64,000 bases of DNA from Catalinimonas niigatensis (GTDB lineage: Bacteria; Bacteroidota; Bacteroidia; Cytophagales; Cyclobacteriaceae): the NCBI RefSeq assembly GCF_030506285.1, contig NZ_CP119422.1:6559501-6623500 (forward strand), in the 5' to 3' direction. Numbering within the stretch: the first letter of the stretch is position 1; each line of letters opens with the position of its first letter. The notes under the pieces were generated by a model. That model was not told the origin of the DNA. It ran no database searches and was given only the letters and a program-made list of their open reading frames with translations. The translations under genes were made by a program, and so were the position numbers. This document shows positions 7,793-18,099 of the stretch, one piece after another.

Positions 7793-9247
7793 ATGAAAGA
7801 TACTACACAATACAACCAACGTTACTTATGGCTGATCAGCCTGACTGCTGCTCTGGGCGGTTTTCTTTTTGGCTACGATTGGGTAGTGATCGGTGGGGCC
7901 AAGCCTTATTACGAACCCTTCTTCAACTTAAATACCCCTGCGCTACAAGGTTGGGGCACCAGTTCGGCCTTAGTAGGTTGTATGGCCGGTGCGCTGGGAT
8001 GTGTTTTCTTAAGTGACAAATATGGACGTAAACGCCTGCTTATTTTTGCAGGTTTTCTCTTTACACTTTCTGCCATAGGTACTGCCTTGGCTTCGGACTT
8101 TAGCTGGTTTAATTTTTATAGAATTGTAGGAGGGGTGGCTATGGGAATCGCTCTGAATCTGTCGCCCATGTACATTTCGGAAATATCGCCGCCCCAGAAA
8201 AGAGGTATGTTTGTCACCATTAATCAACTGTTGGTAATGATTGGGGTTTTGATGGCGCAAGTGGTCAACTGGCGCATCTCTCTTCTGGATACGGCGCTGC
8301 CGGTAGATGCCAGTAATGAAATTATTGCGCAAAGCTGGAGCGGACAGGCCGGATGGCGATGGATGTTTGGCGTTGAAACTATTCCTGCATTCCTGTTTTT
8401 TGTACTCATGTTTTTTGTACCGGAGAGCGTACGCTGGTTGGTAAAAAACGGGCAGGAAGAGAAGGCGGTCAGCGTTTTACATAAGGTAGGAGGAGCAACT
8501 TATGCGGCTCAGCAGGTAAGTGAAGTAAAAGGCACTATTTCCAAAGAGAATCGTGCGCATGTAAATTTCAAGGAACTGCTCAATTCCAGGGTACTCAAAT
8601 TCATAGGATTAGGTGTATTCCTGGCTTTTCTCCAGCAATGGAGCGGGCTAAATGTGGTCATCTATTATGCCTCGGATATCTTCCAGGCTGCCGGTTATAA
8701 TCTCAAAGAAATGATGCTCAACATCGTGGTCATCGGTACGGTCATGGTCTTGTCGGTGGTGGTCACAATGGTGACGGTAGATAAATTAGGCAGAAAAACC
8801 CTTCTGCTCTTTGGTACCTCCTCAATGGCAGTGGTCTATGCCTTGATCGGGTATTGTTTTTATGCCAACTACGGTGGTTTCCTCATTGTATTGCTGGTTT
8901 TGGCTAATGTGATGTTTTACTCTATCACACTCGCTCCGCTTTTGTGGGTGGTATTGTCCGAGATATTTCCCAACCGCATCCGGGGGGCAGCCATGTCCAT
9001 TGCTGCCTTTGCCCACTGGGTGGGTAATTTTACCCTTACATTCAGTTTTCCTACCATCAAAGAGAATCTCGGATGGGCAAATAACTTCTGGCTTTATGGC
9101 GTTATCTGTGCCATAGGATTTGTGGTGCTTTATTTTATCCTGCCCGAAACCAAAGGCAAATCCCTGGAAGAAATTGAGCATGAATTGATAGATGGTAGTC
9201 CAAAAAAAACGGAAGAAGCCAAAGAAAGTATAGGTACGATCGTTTAA
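7793..9247 (+). CDS. MFS sugar porter (SP family)
   Basis: A 484-residue, twelve-helix major facilitator of the sugar porter family, related to XylE/AraE-type proton symporters. Signature elements are GGFLFGYDWVVIGG in helix 1 (residues 22-35), SDKYGRKRLL after helix 2, PESVRWL in the central loop, VDKLGRKTLL after helix 8 and PETKG near the C-terminus. It sits in the inner membrane and should import a mono- or disaccharide. It is divergent from the Gfo/Idh gene and upstream of the SusC/SusD pair, so it probably moves the sugar released or captured by that system into the cytosol. Confidence 0.93.
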   Translation: MKDTTQYNQRYLWLISLTAALGGFLFGYDWVVIGGAKPYYEPFFNLNTPALQGWGTSSALVGCMAGALGCVFLSDKYGRKRLLIFAGFLFTLSAIGTALASDFSWFNFYRIVGGVAMGIALNLSPMYISEISPPQKRGMFVTINQLLVMIGVLMAQVVNWRISLLDTALPVDASNEIIAQSWSGQAGWRWMFGVETIPAFLFFVLMFFVPESVRWLVKNGQEEKAVSVLHKVGGATYAAQQVSEVKGTISKENRAHVNFKELLNSRVLKFIGLGVFLAFLQQWSGLNVVIYYASDIFQAAGYNLKEMMLNIVVIGTVMVLSVVVTMVTVDKLGRKTLLLFGTSSMAVVYALIGYCFYANYGGFLIVLLVLANVMFYSITLAPLLWVVLSEIFPNRIRGAAMSIAAFAHWVGNFTLTFSFPTIKENLGWANNFWLYGVICAIGFVVLYFILPETKGKSLEEIEHELIDGSPKKTEEAKESIGTIV

Positions 9248-9709
9248 TTGAGTCTGTCTTTTTCCTCAACGCATTTAATGTTGTCCTGTGGGTTAGGCTT
9301 CCGTTCATCACAACCGACAGGGATTGGAGTGATACTGCCAAATCTGATCATGAAAAAGACCTTGCCAAGGGTGTCTAGCTGTTTCTGCATTCTCAATGCT
9401 TTCAAAACACAGGTTTACAGGAGCATATTGTATTTGTTTTGAAAGAAAAGGATAAAAGGATTTTTTTAATGAAAGCCTTTGATTGAATCACTTAATAGGA
9501 TTAACGTAAAATATTTAAAATATAGTAATGTTAATACTGAAATTTTGACCAAAATGTAAAATTGAAAAAATAATACACATAAGTTGAAGGTATTTTTTGC
9601 TTAGAGTGCCACTTGATATAAATACTATTCACCAGCGCTGTTTGCCATAATAGATAATGAAAATGGCAAGCTTTCAAGGGTCAACAATAACAACCTAAAA
9701 CTATACATT
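9248..9709. other. intergenic region upstream of the first susC
   Basis: A 462-bp AT-rich gap. It holds a nine-base-pair inverted repeat with one central mismatch around 9284-9320 (CCTGTGGGTT / AACCGACAGG), a perfect 11-base inverted repeat at 9399-9445, and a TATTTTTTG word near 9591 that is one base longer than the usual TAnnTTTG promoter element. The susC promoter is expected in the 3' half. I see no gene in it. Confidence 0.5.
9399..9445. terminator. inverted repeat downstream of the MFS gene, possible terminator
   Basis: CTTTCAAAACA at 9399-9409 is perfectly complementary to TGTTTTGAAAG at 9435-9445. It lies about 150 bp past the MFS stop codon. There is no long T-run directly after the stem, so termination is only one reading; a leader structure for susC is another. 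Confidence 0.4.
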
Positions 9710-12700
9710 ATGTGTAAATCACTACTTTACGGAAAGAGAAGTCTTCTCTTGCTCATGTATTTATGTCTATGCTTTAGCATTAGCGGTTTTGCGCAGGATC
9801 TGGCCGTTCATCAGCCAGCCGAGGAGTCTTTGAAAACTGCTTCTGGCACAAGCCTGACAGATCGGGTACAAGAAAATAAGCTCCTGGTTACTGTGACAGG
9901 TACGGTTACGGATGCTACACTGGGAGAAGCTTTACCCGGGGTCAATGTGTTGGTCAAAGGCAGCAGCACAGGTACAGTGACTGATATTAATGGCAAATAC
10001 AGTCTTAATGTCCCTAATAACGATGACATTCTGGTATTTTCTTCTATCGGCTATATGGCCCAGGAAGTACCGTTGAATGGCAGAACAGTGGTGGACATCG
10101 CATTGTCAGAAGATATACAAAGCCTGGAAGAAATTGTAGTAGTAGGTTATGGTAGCCAACTGAAAAAGGAAATCACCGGATCAGTACAGACGGTAGATGC
10201 TACGGAGCTGAGAGATGTACCGGTATCACAGGTAACTCAAAAACTACAGGGACGTCTGGCCGGAGTCCAGATCAACCAAACTACTGGAAAGCCCGGTCAG
10301 GGCATGAATGTGAGGATACGCGGACAGCTATCTGTATCCGGCGGTAGCGACCCCTTGTACGTAGTAGATGGTTTTCCTATCACAGGTGACATTAGTAACC
10401 TCAACCCTGATGAGATACAGGATATTTCGGTATTGAAGGATGCTGCCTCCACCTCTTTATATGGCTCCCGTGCAGCCAATGGTGTGGTACTCATTACGAC
10501 CAAAAAAGGAAAGGCCGGACAGACCAATGTGAGTTTTAATGCCTTTGCAGGGATACAGGAAGTGCCCGAAAGAGGCAGGCTGGAAATGATGAATGCTGAA
10601 GAGTTTGCCCAGTTTAAAAAGGAGTTTTACGAAGATGCCGGGCAGCCGGTTCCCGAAGTATTCCAGGACCCCTCTCAGTTCAGGGGTAAAAATAACGACT
10701 GGTATGATGCCCTTTTACAAAAAGCACCCATCCAGAGTTATAACCTGACCATTACCTCTAACAAAGAGAAGGTCAATACTGCCATCATCGCCGGAGTATT
10801 TGACCAGCAGGGTGTAGTGCTGAATACCGATTATAAAAGGTATTCGCTGAGGATGAATACCAGTTATGATGTGTCAGATAAAGTACGGCTGGGATTTAAT
10901 ATTGCTCCTTCTTATATCAAAGATAATATCCCCAGAACCGACGGTGATCGGGGTACAGGTATCCTCTTCAATGCTTTGCATACCTGGCCTGTCATGCCCA
11001 TTTATGCTGAAAATGGTGAGTTGACCGATTTTAATAGGTTTCCGGCAGAGACAGGTAACATTTTTGCCTATGCCAACTGGGTAAGATCCGCAGAAGAACT
11101 GATCAACGAAACCAAAGAAGTCAATGTACTGTCTAATGCGTTCATTGAGTTTGAACCCATAGATGGTTTGGTTTTCAGATCTACTTTCAACGCAGAACTG
11201 TATAACTCCAAGTTCTTCTTCTTTAACCCTTCTACCGCTACCAGCAGTATCAATGTGCCGCTGCCTACTACTGCGGTTTCCATTAGACAAAATATGGAAG
11301 ATTTTACCTGGCTGAATGAAAACCTGGTGACTTATTCCAAAAGTTTTGGCGAACATAATTTTGAGTTATTGGGTGGTTTTACCTCGCAAAGGTTCCGCAG
11401 GGATTTGACCCGCATACAGGCTGATACTTACGCCGATGACCGTCTGCCTACCATACAGGGAGCCATTAATCTTAATAGAAACGGGACATTCAGTGGCGTA
11501 GACGAATGGAGTCTGATGTCATATTTATCCCGACTTACCTACAATTACAGAGGGAAATACCTCCTGACTGCTGCTGTACGTTCTGATGGCTCTTCCCGTT
11601 TCGGTTCAGAAAACCGTTGGGGACTTTTCCCATCCGCTTCCTTAGGTTGGGTTATTTCGGATGAGGGCTTTCTTCAGGACCTGCCTGCCATATCATTTGC
11701 CAAAGTCAGAGCCAGCTATGGTATCACCGGTAACAATAACATTGGTAACTATACACAGTATGCGCTGATCAACAATACGGTCAACGCAGTATTTGGTGAT
11801 AATGTAGCACCCGGAGCAGTGGTAACTTCTCTGGCCAATAACAATCTGGGCTGGGAGACGACCAAACAGTTTGATATCGGCATAGACCTTGGTTTATTCA
11901 ACGACCGTATACAACTCATTTACGATTATTATCAGAAAACCACCACCAATCTGCTTTACAGTGTACAGGTGCCTCAGGAGTCGGGATTCTCTAACTTCAA
12001 TGATAATATCGGAGAAATTGATTTCTGGGGACATGAGGTAGCCATCACTTCCGTTAATACTACCGGCAAACTCAGATGGACCACCAGTGCCAATATCTCA
12101 TTCAACAGAAATGAAGTGGTTGCCCTGGCGGATGGTATAGACCGGGTATACGGTACATTTCATATTACCCAGGTGGGTAAGCCCTTTGGGCAGTTTTATG
12201 GACATATTGCGGATGGAGTATACATGAATCAGGAAGATCTTGACAACTCTGCGCAGGTGCCCGGTCGCTCCACGGTGGGTAGTATCAAATTGGTAGATAT
12301 CAATGGTGATGGCGTAATCACCAGGGGAGGAGATAATGACGATCGTGCCATCATGGGCAATCCTTTTCCGGATTTTACCTACGGCATCACCAATAACCTG
12401 CGTTACGGCAATTTTGATTTTAGCATTGTGGGTACCGGTTCTCAGGGTAATGATCTGCTGGTGCGTCACCTGTACAGTACCACCAACCTGGATGGGGTTT
12501 TTAACCTGATGAGAGAAGTCAAATATCGTTTCAGATCACCAGAAAATCCTGGTAAGGGTTTCTTCGGTACTACTGTAGGCGGTGGAAATGTGACCGGTAT
12601 TGAAAGAGACTGGCTCAACAGCCGCTTTGTGACGGATGCATCTTATTTTACCATCAGAAATATTACCCTGGGCTATACTTTTGGTGGTATTGACAAAATC

Positions 12701-12892
12701 TTTAAATCCGCCCGCCTCTATACTTCTATCCAGAATGCCTACATCTTTACCAATTACTGGGGTGGACAAAACCCTGAAATCAGTGTGAATGCTGCGGGAG
12801 ATGGTGATGGTGGTAACCTAAGTCAGGGCGTGGATCTTTCAGGCTATCCGGTGCCGCGTACCTACACCATTGGGGTAAACTTGTCCTTCTAA
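9710..12892 (+). CDS. SusC/RagA family TonB-dependent outer membrane receptor (no STN domain)
   Basis: A 1060-residue TonB-dependent outer membrane transporter. A signal peptide (cleavage near SGFAQ, residue 29) is followed by a carboxypeptidase-regulatory-like domain at about 57-145 (LPGVNVLVKGSSTG), the TonB-box-like region, a plug at about 150-255 (DPLYVVDGFP, SRAANGVVLITTKKG) and a 22-strand barrel ending in an aromatic residue (GVNLSF). With its SusD partner 51 bp downstream it should bind and import an oligosaccharide or related glycan fragment. It lacks the N-terminal STN signalling domain found in the second SusC here, so control is probably by another regulator. Confidence 0.95.
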   Translation: MCKSLLYGKRSLLLLMYLCLCFSISGFAQDLAVHQPAEESLKTASGTSLTDRVQENKLLVTVTGTVTDATLGEALPGVNVLVKGSSTGTVTDINGKYSLNVPNNDDILVFSSIGYMAQEVPLNGRTVVDIALSEDIQSLEEIVVVGYGSQLKKEITGSVQTVDATELRDVPVSQVTQKLQGRLAGVQINQTTGKPGQGMNVRIRGQLSVSGGSDPLYVVDGFPITGDISNLNPDEIQDISVLKDAASTSLYGSRAANGVVLITTKKGKAGQTNVSFNAFAGIQEVPERGRLEMMNAEEFAQFKKEFYEDAGQPVPEVFQDPSQFRGKNNDWYDALLQKAPIQSYNLTITSNKEKVNTAIIAGVFDQQGVVLNTDYKRYSLRMNTSYDVSDKVRLGFNIAPSYIKDNIPRTDGDRGTGILFNALHTWPVMPIYAENGELTDFNRFPAETGNIFAYANWVRSAEELINETKEVNVLSNAFIEFEPIDGLVFRSTFNAELYNSKFFFFNPSTATSSINVPLPTTAVSIRQNMEDFTWLNENLVTYSKSFGEHNFELLGGFTSQRFRRDLTRIQADTYADDRLPTIQGAINLNRNGTFSGVDEWSLMSYLSRLTYNYRGKYLLTAAVRSDGSSRFGSENRWGLFPSASLGWVISDEGFLQDLPAISFAKVRASYGITGNNNIGNYTQYALINNTVNAVFGDNVAPGAVVTSLANNNLGWETTKQFDIGIDLGLFNDRIQLIYDYYQKTTTNLLYSVQVPQESGFSNFNDNIGEIDFWGHEVAITSVNTTGKLRWTTSANISFNRNEVVALADGIDRVYGTFHITQVGKPFGQFYGHIADGVYMNQEDLDNSAQVPGRSTVGSIKLVDINGDGVITRGGDNDDRAIMGNPFPDFTYGITNNLRYGNFDFSIVGTGSQGNDLLVRHLYSTTNLDGVFNLMREVKYRFRSPENPGKGFFGTTVGGGNVTGIERDWLNSRFVTDASYFTIRNITLGYTFGGIDKIFKSARLYTSIQNAYIFTNYWGGQNPEISVNAAGDGDGGNLSQGVDLSGYPVPRTYTIGVNLSF

Positions 12893-12943
12893 AAAGATAA
12901 AATATAACTTTTTTATATTTTGACCACCTTATATATCAATACA

Positions 12944-14440
12944 ATGAAAAAACTAAATATTCTATTCATATTATTAGGATTAGCACTGCCCGCCTGCCAG
13001 GACGATTTTCTATCCATCGTTCCTGAAACCTCTTTGAGCTCGGCTACTTTCTTTACCAAAGAAGCGGATTTTCAACAGGCTGTCAACGGAGCCTATGTGC
13101 CGCTACGGAGTATCGTCAACGACAGGGCCTGGCTTTTGGGTGAGATGCATTCCGACAATACCTACTTTGCCCGTAATCCTCTTTTTGGAGCTACTGAACA
13201 GCAGGAGGATATTGCGGACTTTGCCATTCCCAGTGATGACGGTATCACCACCAATGTACATGTGCTGAACCAGTACCGTCTGGATTATCAGATCATTGCC
13301 CGTACCAATCAGATTTTGTCGCAAATAGACGATGTAGAGTTCAGTGCTGAATCAAAAGCGAACCTGAAAGGCCAGGCATTCTTCCTGAGAGCTTATGCTT
13401 ACTTTGAACTTGTACGTTATTTTGGCAGTGTTCCTTTACACCTGACTCCGGTCACAGTACGCCAGGAAGCCGCATTACCATTGTCTCCAGAAGAAGCTAT
13501 CTATGCCCAGATTGTACAGGATGCGCAGGAAGCCGTTAATTTGTTGCCACCCAAATCTGTGCAGGAAGCAGGAAGGGCAACTTCCGGTGCTGCAAAAACA
13601 CTGCTGGCCAATGTATATATTAACCAGGAAAAATGGGCAGAAGCAGAAGCGCTATTGAGAGAAGTAGTGAATAGCAATGAATACGCTCTGATGGATGATT
13701 ATGCAGATGCTTTTCCCGGTAACTCCAGCAATAAGAACAATATGGAGTCGGTATTTGAAGTACAGTTTCAGGAAGGATCGGCAGGATTGAATGGCAGCTT
13801 TATTTATAATTTTATGCCTCGCCCAATTGCTGCCGAGGAACTGGTATTGATTACCGGAACCTCTAACCCTCAGCCTTTGACTGGAGAGGGAAATAATATT
13901 CCTACGCCCGATATCATTGCGGCTTATGAAGAGGGAGACGAAAGGGAAGAGGCTTCTATAGGATATATTTATCTTGATGGTAGTCCCTGGACTGACGGTG
14001 TGTACCCTTATATCAAAAAATTTGCTGAACCTCATTCTCTACATGGTAATCATGGCATGAACTGGCCTATTTACCGCTACTCTGAAGTCCTGCTATTACT
14101 GGCAGAAGCTCTGGCAGAGCAAGGTGAAACCGGAGAGGCCGAAGGATATCTGCAGCAGGTTCGGGAAAGGGCTGGTTTGGGTGCATATCAGGGCAATCTG
14201 TTGGATGCCATTTACAGAGAAAGAAGGGTGGAACTGGCTTTTGAAAACAAACGCTGGTTTGACCTGGTCAGAACAGGTAGAGCGATGGAGGTAATCACTG
14301 CTTATGGAAATAGAATCAAAGCCAATCCACTGGCTTATTATTATCCTGAAGGAACAGAGCCCAGAGGTAACGCTTTTACCAACATCAGTTTATATTATGC
14401 GCTTCCGGCTGATGAAGCAGATTTGAGTCCACACTTCTAG
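12944..14440 (+). CDS. SusD/RagB family outer membrane lipoprotein
   Basis: A surface nutrient-binding lipoprotein that forms the lid of the SusC channel. I start it at the ATG at 12944, which gives a standard lipoprotein signal with lipobox ALPAC and Cys18; the frame is open 24 bp further upstream. TPR-like helices cover the N-terminal half (FFLRAYAYFELVRYFGSVPL is a typical SusD segment), and the C-terminal SusD signature is RRVELAFENKRWFDL. Length is 498 residues, normal for the family. It follows SusC closely and precedes the DUF4432-cupin-isomerase gene set. Confidence 0.93.
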   Translation: MKKLNILFILLGLALPACQDDFLSIVPETSLSSATFFTKEADFQQAVNGAYVPLRSIVNDRAWLLGEMHSDNTYFARNPLFGATEQQEDIADFAIPSDDGITTNVHVLNQYRLDYQIIARTNQILSQIDDVEFSAESKANLKGQAFFLRAYAYFELVRYFGSVPLHLTPVTVRQEAALPLSPEEAIYAQIVQDAQEAVNLLPPKSVQEAGRATSGAAKTLLANVYINQEKWAEAEALLREVVNSNEYALMDDYADAFPGNSSNKNNMESVFEVQFQEGSAGLNGSFIYNFMPRPIAAEELVLITGTSNPQPLTGEGNNIPTPDIIAAYEEGDEREEASIGYIYLDGSPWTDGVYPYIKKFAEPHSLHGNHGMNWPIYRYSEVLLLLAEALAEQGETGEAEGYLQQVRERAGLGAYQGNLLDAIYRERRVELAFENKRWFDLVRTGRAMEVITAYGNRIKANPLAYYYPEGTEPRGNAFTNISLYYALPADEADLSPHF

Positions 14441-14476
14441 TATTTTATGCAGTAATTGTGTGAAGCAGCATAGTCT

Positions 14477-14524
14477 AAACACACTCATGGAAAGGACAGG
14501 CGCTTTTTCGTGGGTGTGTTTTTG
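14477..14524 (+). terminator. probable rho-independent terminator after susD
   Basis: AACACACTCA at 14478-14487 pairs with TGGGTGTGTT at 14511-14520 (one G-U pair), followed by TTT. It lies 40 bp after the susD stop and would separate the SusCD transcript from the catabolic genes or make a partial stop between them. Confidence 0.65.
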
Positions 14525-14681
14525 AATGAAATGCCTCCTGAAAGAGCAGTGGAAAAGAATAGCAAAAGTGACTGTCAGGGTAAAGATCTACCATGATGGT
14601 ACAGGATACAATCTCCGGGCTTAGTACTTAGGTTTACTATTATCGCGAATTATTTTTTTAATGCGTTGAAAGAAAACAACT

Positions 14682-15746
14682 TTGCTACAACAACCTTGGA
14701 ATGACAAAATATCCAATCCTGCACAAATAGGAGGGATAGAAACTGCTGTACTGGATAATGGTTTAGGTCGGGGAACTCGTTTTGCCTGGATCAATACCGG
14801 AACGGGCTTGCGTTACAAAGTGGTGATTGACCGGGCGATGGACATTGCAGACGCTTTCTATAATCAGCATAGCCTGGCCTGGCTAAGTCATGTGGGTATA
14901 ACTCCACCCCAACCCTTTTCTCTCAAAGGCATAGACTGGATCAAAACCTTTGGAGGTGGTCTGCTGACTACCTGCGGCCTGACACATGTGGGCGGGCCAG
15001 AAGCCGATGAACATGGCGAACGCAGTCTGCACGGGCGCATCAGTAACCTTCCCGCAGAGATAGAATCCATTGTTCAACCTGATCCGCTGGCCGGAAACAT
15101 GGACATGAGCATCAGCGGAAGAATCAAACAGACGCAGGTCTTTGGTCCCAGCCTGGAACTGAAGCGGACAATATCGGGTACCCTGGGAAAAGCTTCCATT
15201 AGGATAAAGGATGAAGTTATCAACCGGGGAAATACACCGGCTCCTCATATGCTGCTCTACCATTTTAACCTGGGCTGGCCTCTGGTGGATGAAGGTTCGC
15301 AACTTCTCTGGCAGGGAGACTGGGAGTCCCGGGAAGGTGAAAGTGCTAAGATTTTCAAAGAAGGTCATGACTTCCGTAGCTGTCCACCCCCTCTGGAGGA
15401 GCATAAAGGTGGAGGAGAAGAAGCGGCTTTTATAAATATCAGCGCTGACAGTTCTGGCGTCAGTACCTGTGGAATACATAATCCACAGCTTGGACTTGCG
15501 CTGGCTCTGCGCTTTCAGAAAAAACAACTGCCCTGGCTCACCAACTGGCAACACTGGGGCAAAGGTGAATATGTGACCGGACTGGAACCTGGTACGAATC
15601 CTCCTATCGGACAAGCAAAAGCCAGGGAAATGGAAACGCTCCTGCATCTGGCCCCCGGTGAAAGCAAAAAATATGCGCTGGAGATTGAAATATTTGACAA
15701 TGAAGAGAGAATTAAAGAATTTATACAACCTTACAACCTAGGATGA
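14682..15746 (+). CDS. DUF4432 family aldose-1-epimerase-like protein
   Basis: A 354-residue galactose mutarotase-like beta-sandwich of the DUF4432 group, which interconverts sugar anomers or acts on an unusual sugar lactone. Visible landmarks are VIDRAMDIADAFY (about 50-62), TFGGGLLTTCGLTHVGGPEA (about 88-107) and LYHFNLGWPLVDEG (about 190-203), the last containing the conserved barrel His. No in-frame ATG precedes the conserved region; the nearest upstream stop is at 14667, so the TTG at 14682 is the likely start. The gene is cytosolic and opens a five- or six-gene set ending with the Gfo/Idh dehydrogenase at 20938, with an 11-bp gap to the next gene. Confidence 0.82.
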   Translation: MLQQPWNDKISNPAQIGGIETAVLDNGLGRGTRFAWINTGTGLRYKVVIDRAMDIADAFYNQHSLAWLSHVGITPPQPFSLKGIDWIKTFGGGLLTTCGLTHVGGPEADEHGERSLHGRISNLPAEIESIVQPDPLAGNMDMSISGRIKQTQVFGPSLELKRTISGTLGKASIRIKDEVINRGNTPAPHMLLYHFNLGWPLVDEGSQLLWQGDWESREGESAKIFKEGHDFRSCPPPLEEHKGGGEEAAFINISADSSGVSTCGIHNPQLGLALALRFQKKQLPWLTNWQHWGKGEYVTGLEPGTNPPIGQAKAREMETLLHLAPGESKKYALEIEIFDNEERIKEFIQPYNLG

Positions 15747-15757
15747 CCTAAAACGAT

Positions 15758-16981
15758 ATGAAAACAATGGAAAAGATGAGCCTGGCTCAAAATGCATTAG
15801 ATCAGGGAAAAGGAATATTACGATTGGCTCCCACCTGGGTGCCTCGTTCATTTTGTGTGCCCGGACGTAGAATCAAGCTGCACCCCGATGATTACTATGT
15901 GCTGGGCGGTCAGCGTGGCGGTATTGACGAACGCTGGTTTTCTTCTACTACCCCTGCCAAAAATGGTCCCCTGACTGGCGAGAATGAAGGGCTGAGCCCG
16001 GTAGTCTTTAAAGACGGAAACAAAGAGGTACAAATTCTACTCAGAGATGCTGTGAGTGAACTTAAAGGTGGACTAATCGGAGAGCGTATCTGGAAAGAGC
16101 ATGAAAGCTGGCCTATGTATTCCAAGTTTTTTGACAATATGGGCCCGCTGCCGCATCATGTGCATCACAATGACGAACATGCCAAGCTGATTGGTCAGCT
16201 AGGTAAGCCGGAAGCCTATTACTTCCCACCTCAGGTTAATAACCATGGTGGAGATTTCCCCTATACTTTTATCGGAATCGCTCCCGGCACCACCAAAGAG
16301 CAGATTCGTGAGTGCCTGGAAAACTTTACCAAAGGTGATAATAAAATCACCAATTTCTCCTCGGCTTATTGTCTGGAACCCGGCACCGGCTGGGATGTGC
16401 CTCCCGGCTTGTTGCATGCTCCCGGTAGTATGTGTACCTACGAGCCTCAGAAAGCCTCCGACGTTTTTGCTATGTACCAGTCGCTGGTCAATGAAGCCAT
16501 CATACCGGAAGAACTCCTGTGGAATGGTACACCCAAAGACAGAATGGGAGACTTTGACCAGCTCATAGAGGTGCTGGACTGGGAACTGAATGTAGACCCT
16601 AATATGATGGCGAATCGTTTTATGCAGCCCATTCCGGTCAGATCCATGGACGAAATGGAGGCCGATGGCTATGTGGAAAAATGGGTATGCTACAAATCCG
16701 ATGCCTTCAGCGCCAAAGAACTGACAGTAATGCCCGGAGCCACCGTGACCATCAAAGACAGTGCGGCTTATGGCATGATCATGATGCAGGGACATGGCAA
16801 AATGGGTGTCTGGGATATTGAAACGCCTTCCCTGATTCGTTATGGACAACTGACCCACGACGAATATTTTGTCAGTGAAAGTGCTGCCAAAGAAGGGGTT
16901 AAAATCGTCAATGCCTCTAAAACAGATCCTATTGTGATGCTCAAACACTTAGGTCCTGGCAATCCTGACTTAAATTTGTAA
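15758..16981 (+). CDS. cupin protein resembling class I phosphomannose isomerase
   Basis: A 407-residue bicupin-like cytosolic protein. The first metal site is suggested by [18 protein letters not shown] (residues 129-146), with the H-x-H and Glu/Gln pattern of cupins. A second histidine lies in [15 protein letters not shown], the position where class I mannose-6-phosphate isomerases have their fourth zinc ligand. A smaller C-terminal cupin (about 295-400) follows. Aldose-ketose isomerisation is the likely role, on an unphosphorylated sugar if the cluster is non-phosphorylative. It lies 11 bp after DUF4432 and 26 bp before a TIM-barrel isomerase. I do not recognise a named gene. Confidence 0.7.
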   Translation: MKTMEKMSLAQNALDQGKGILRLAPTWVPRSFCVPGRRIKLHPDDYYVLGGQRGGIDERWFSSTTPAKNGPLTGENEGLSPVVFKDGNKEVQILLRDAVSELKGGLIGERIWKEHESWPMYSKFFDNMGPLPHHVHHNDEHAKLIGQLGKPEAYYFPPQVNNHGGDFPYTFIGIAPGTTKEQIRECLENFTKGDNKITNFSSAYCLEPGTGWDVPPGLLHAPGSMCTYEPQKASDVFAMYQSLVNEAIIPEELLWNGTPKDRMGDFDQLIEVLDWELNVDPNMMANRFMQPIPVRSMDEMEADGYVEKWVCYKSDAFSAKELTVMPGATVTIKDSAAYGMIMMQGHGKMGVWDIETPSLIRYGQLTHDEYFVSESAAKEGVKIVNASKTDPIVMLKHLGPGNPDLNL

Positions 16982-17007
16982 TTTTTCAATTTGTAATTTT
17001 TAATCTC

Positions 17008-18042
17008 ATGAAAGATCATAATTATCCCAAATTACACAATGCTACCTGGCCCGGAATCGTAGGGAAAGGCCCCGACTCAGAGCCAGTCATTCCTTTTGAT
17101 AAAATGCTGGAAATGACCGCGGCCGCTGAGGTAGGCGGTGTCAAATTTGACGGCGTAGACCTTGGCCTGCTTGATCCCCACATCAATGTGGATAGCTCTG
17201 ATGATGAAATCAAAAAACTGGCCGATAAAATTGCCGGCTACAACCTCAAGGTAGGCAGTCTGGTGGCTCCCATCTGGGGTGGTCCTGTCTTAGGCAGCAA
17301 TGAAGACCGCAAAACTTTTGTGGAGTTGGTGCGCAAAGCCTGCCGCTATGGTAAGGTACTGCGTGATCATGGCGTTCGCTCTTATGGCATCATCCGTATT
17401 GATACCGCTTCCAGCCCGGAAGCCTGGACAAAAGACCCTGCCGGTAGTAACAAACTTATTGCCCAGACTTTCCGAGAAGCCTGTGATGTAGCGGCTGATT
17501 TTGACGAAAAGCTGGCGGCAGAAGGCGAAATCTGCTGGGGGGGTATGCACAGCTGGAAAACAATGGTAGATACCCTGGAATCAGTGGATCGTCCGAATAT
17601 AGGTTTTCAGGCCGACATGTCGCATACCCTTTTGTATCTGCTGGGCTACAATCGTCCCGAAGACCGTATCCTTCCCAAAGATTTTGACTGGAGCGACAAG
17701 GCTGCGCTGGAAGATGGACTCAAAACCGTCACCAAAGCCCTGCGTCCCTGGACGATTGACTTCCACGTAGCACAGAACGATGGTACGGTACATGGCACAG
17801 GTTCGCACGATAAAACGGGACGCCACTGTCTGGCTACTGATCCTAACGGTAAGCTGGATATTGCCAAACATGCCGGTTACTGGCTGCGCGATGAAAATGG
17901 AAACCTCACCAAGGCTTTCAAGCACATCTGCTGGGATGGCTGTATGTTTGACAACGACGTCATGATGAAGCAGCAGACCTGGAATGATATTCTGGCTACC
18001 ATGATCAAGGTTCGGGAAGCCCACGGCTGGAAAGAAGCCTAG
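17008..18042 (+). CDS. sugar phosphate isomerase/epimerase-like TIM barrel protein
   Basis: A 344-residue xylose-isomerase-like TIM barrel (AP endonuclease 2 superfamily). Candidate metal ligands are a Glu in [13 protein letters not shown] (about 170-182), Asp and His in [11 protein letters not shown], and His in [10 protein letters not shown], as expected for a divalent-metal isomerase or epimerase. A histidine/glycine-rich loop, [15 protein letters not shown] (about 259-273), is unusual and probably shapes the active site. It is cytosolic. It lies between the cupin and the alpha/beta hydrolase with short spacers, suggesting one operon. The exact reaction (isomerase, epimerase or C-O lyase) is not predictable by reading. 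Confidence 0.8.
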   Translation: MKDHNYPKLHNATWPGIVGKGPDSEPVIPFDKMLEMTAAAEVGGVKFDGVDLGLLDPHINVDSSDDEIKKLADKIAGYNLKVGSLVAPIWGGPVLGSNEDRKTFVELVRKACRYGKVLRDHGVRSYGIIRIDTASSPEAWTKDPAGSNKLIAQTFREACDVAADFDEKLAAEGEICWGGMHSWKTMVDTLESVDRPNIGFQADMSHTLLYLLGYNRPEDRILPKDFDWSDKAALEDGLKTVTKALRPWTIDFHVAQNDGTVHGTGSHDKTGRHCLATDPNGKLDIAKHAGYWLRDENGNLTKAFKHICWDGCMFDNDVMMKQQTWNDILATMIKVREAHGWKEA

Positions 18043-18099
18043 TGAGGGCTTTCAGCTAAGCTTTAAATTTTTAGCCAATTCAAACCAAAAAGCATTGCT

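Noticed and set aside
9710-14440. Classical starch-utilisation locus
   Set aside because: No GH13, GH97 or other polysaccharide-cleaving enzyme is encoded nearby; only SusC and SusD homologues are present.
14883-15728. Long antisense open frame (281 codons) across the DUF4432 gene
   Set aside because: The plus-strand frame has clear family motifs; the antisense frame has none and is a shadow of codon bias.
16199-16948. Antisense open frame (249 codons) across the cupin gene
   Set aside because: Low-complexity His/Gly/Phe composition without domain signal; explained by the real gene on the plus strand.
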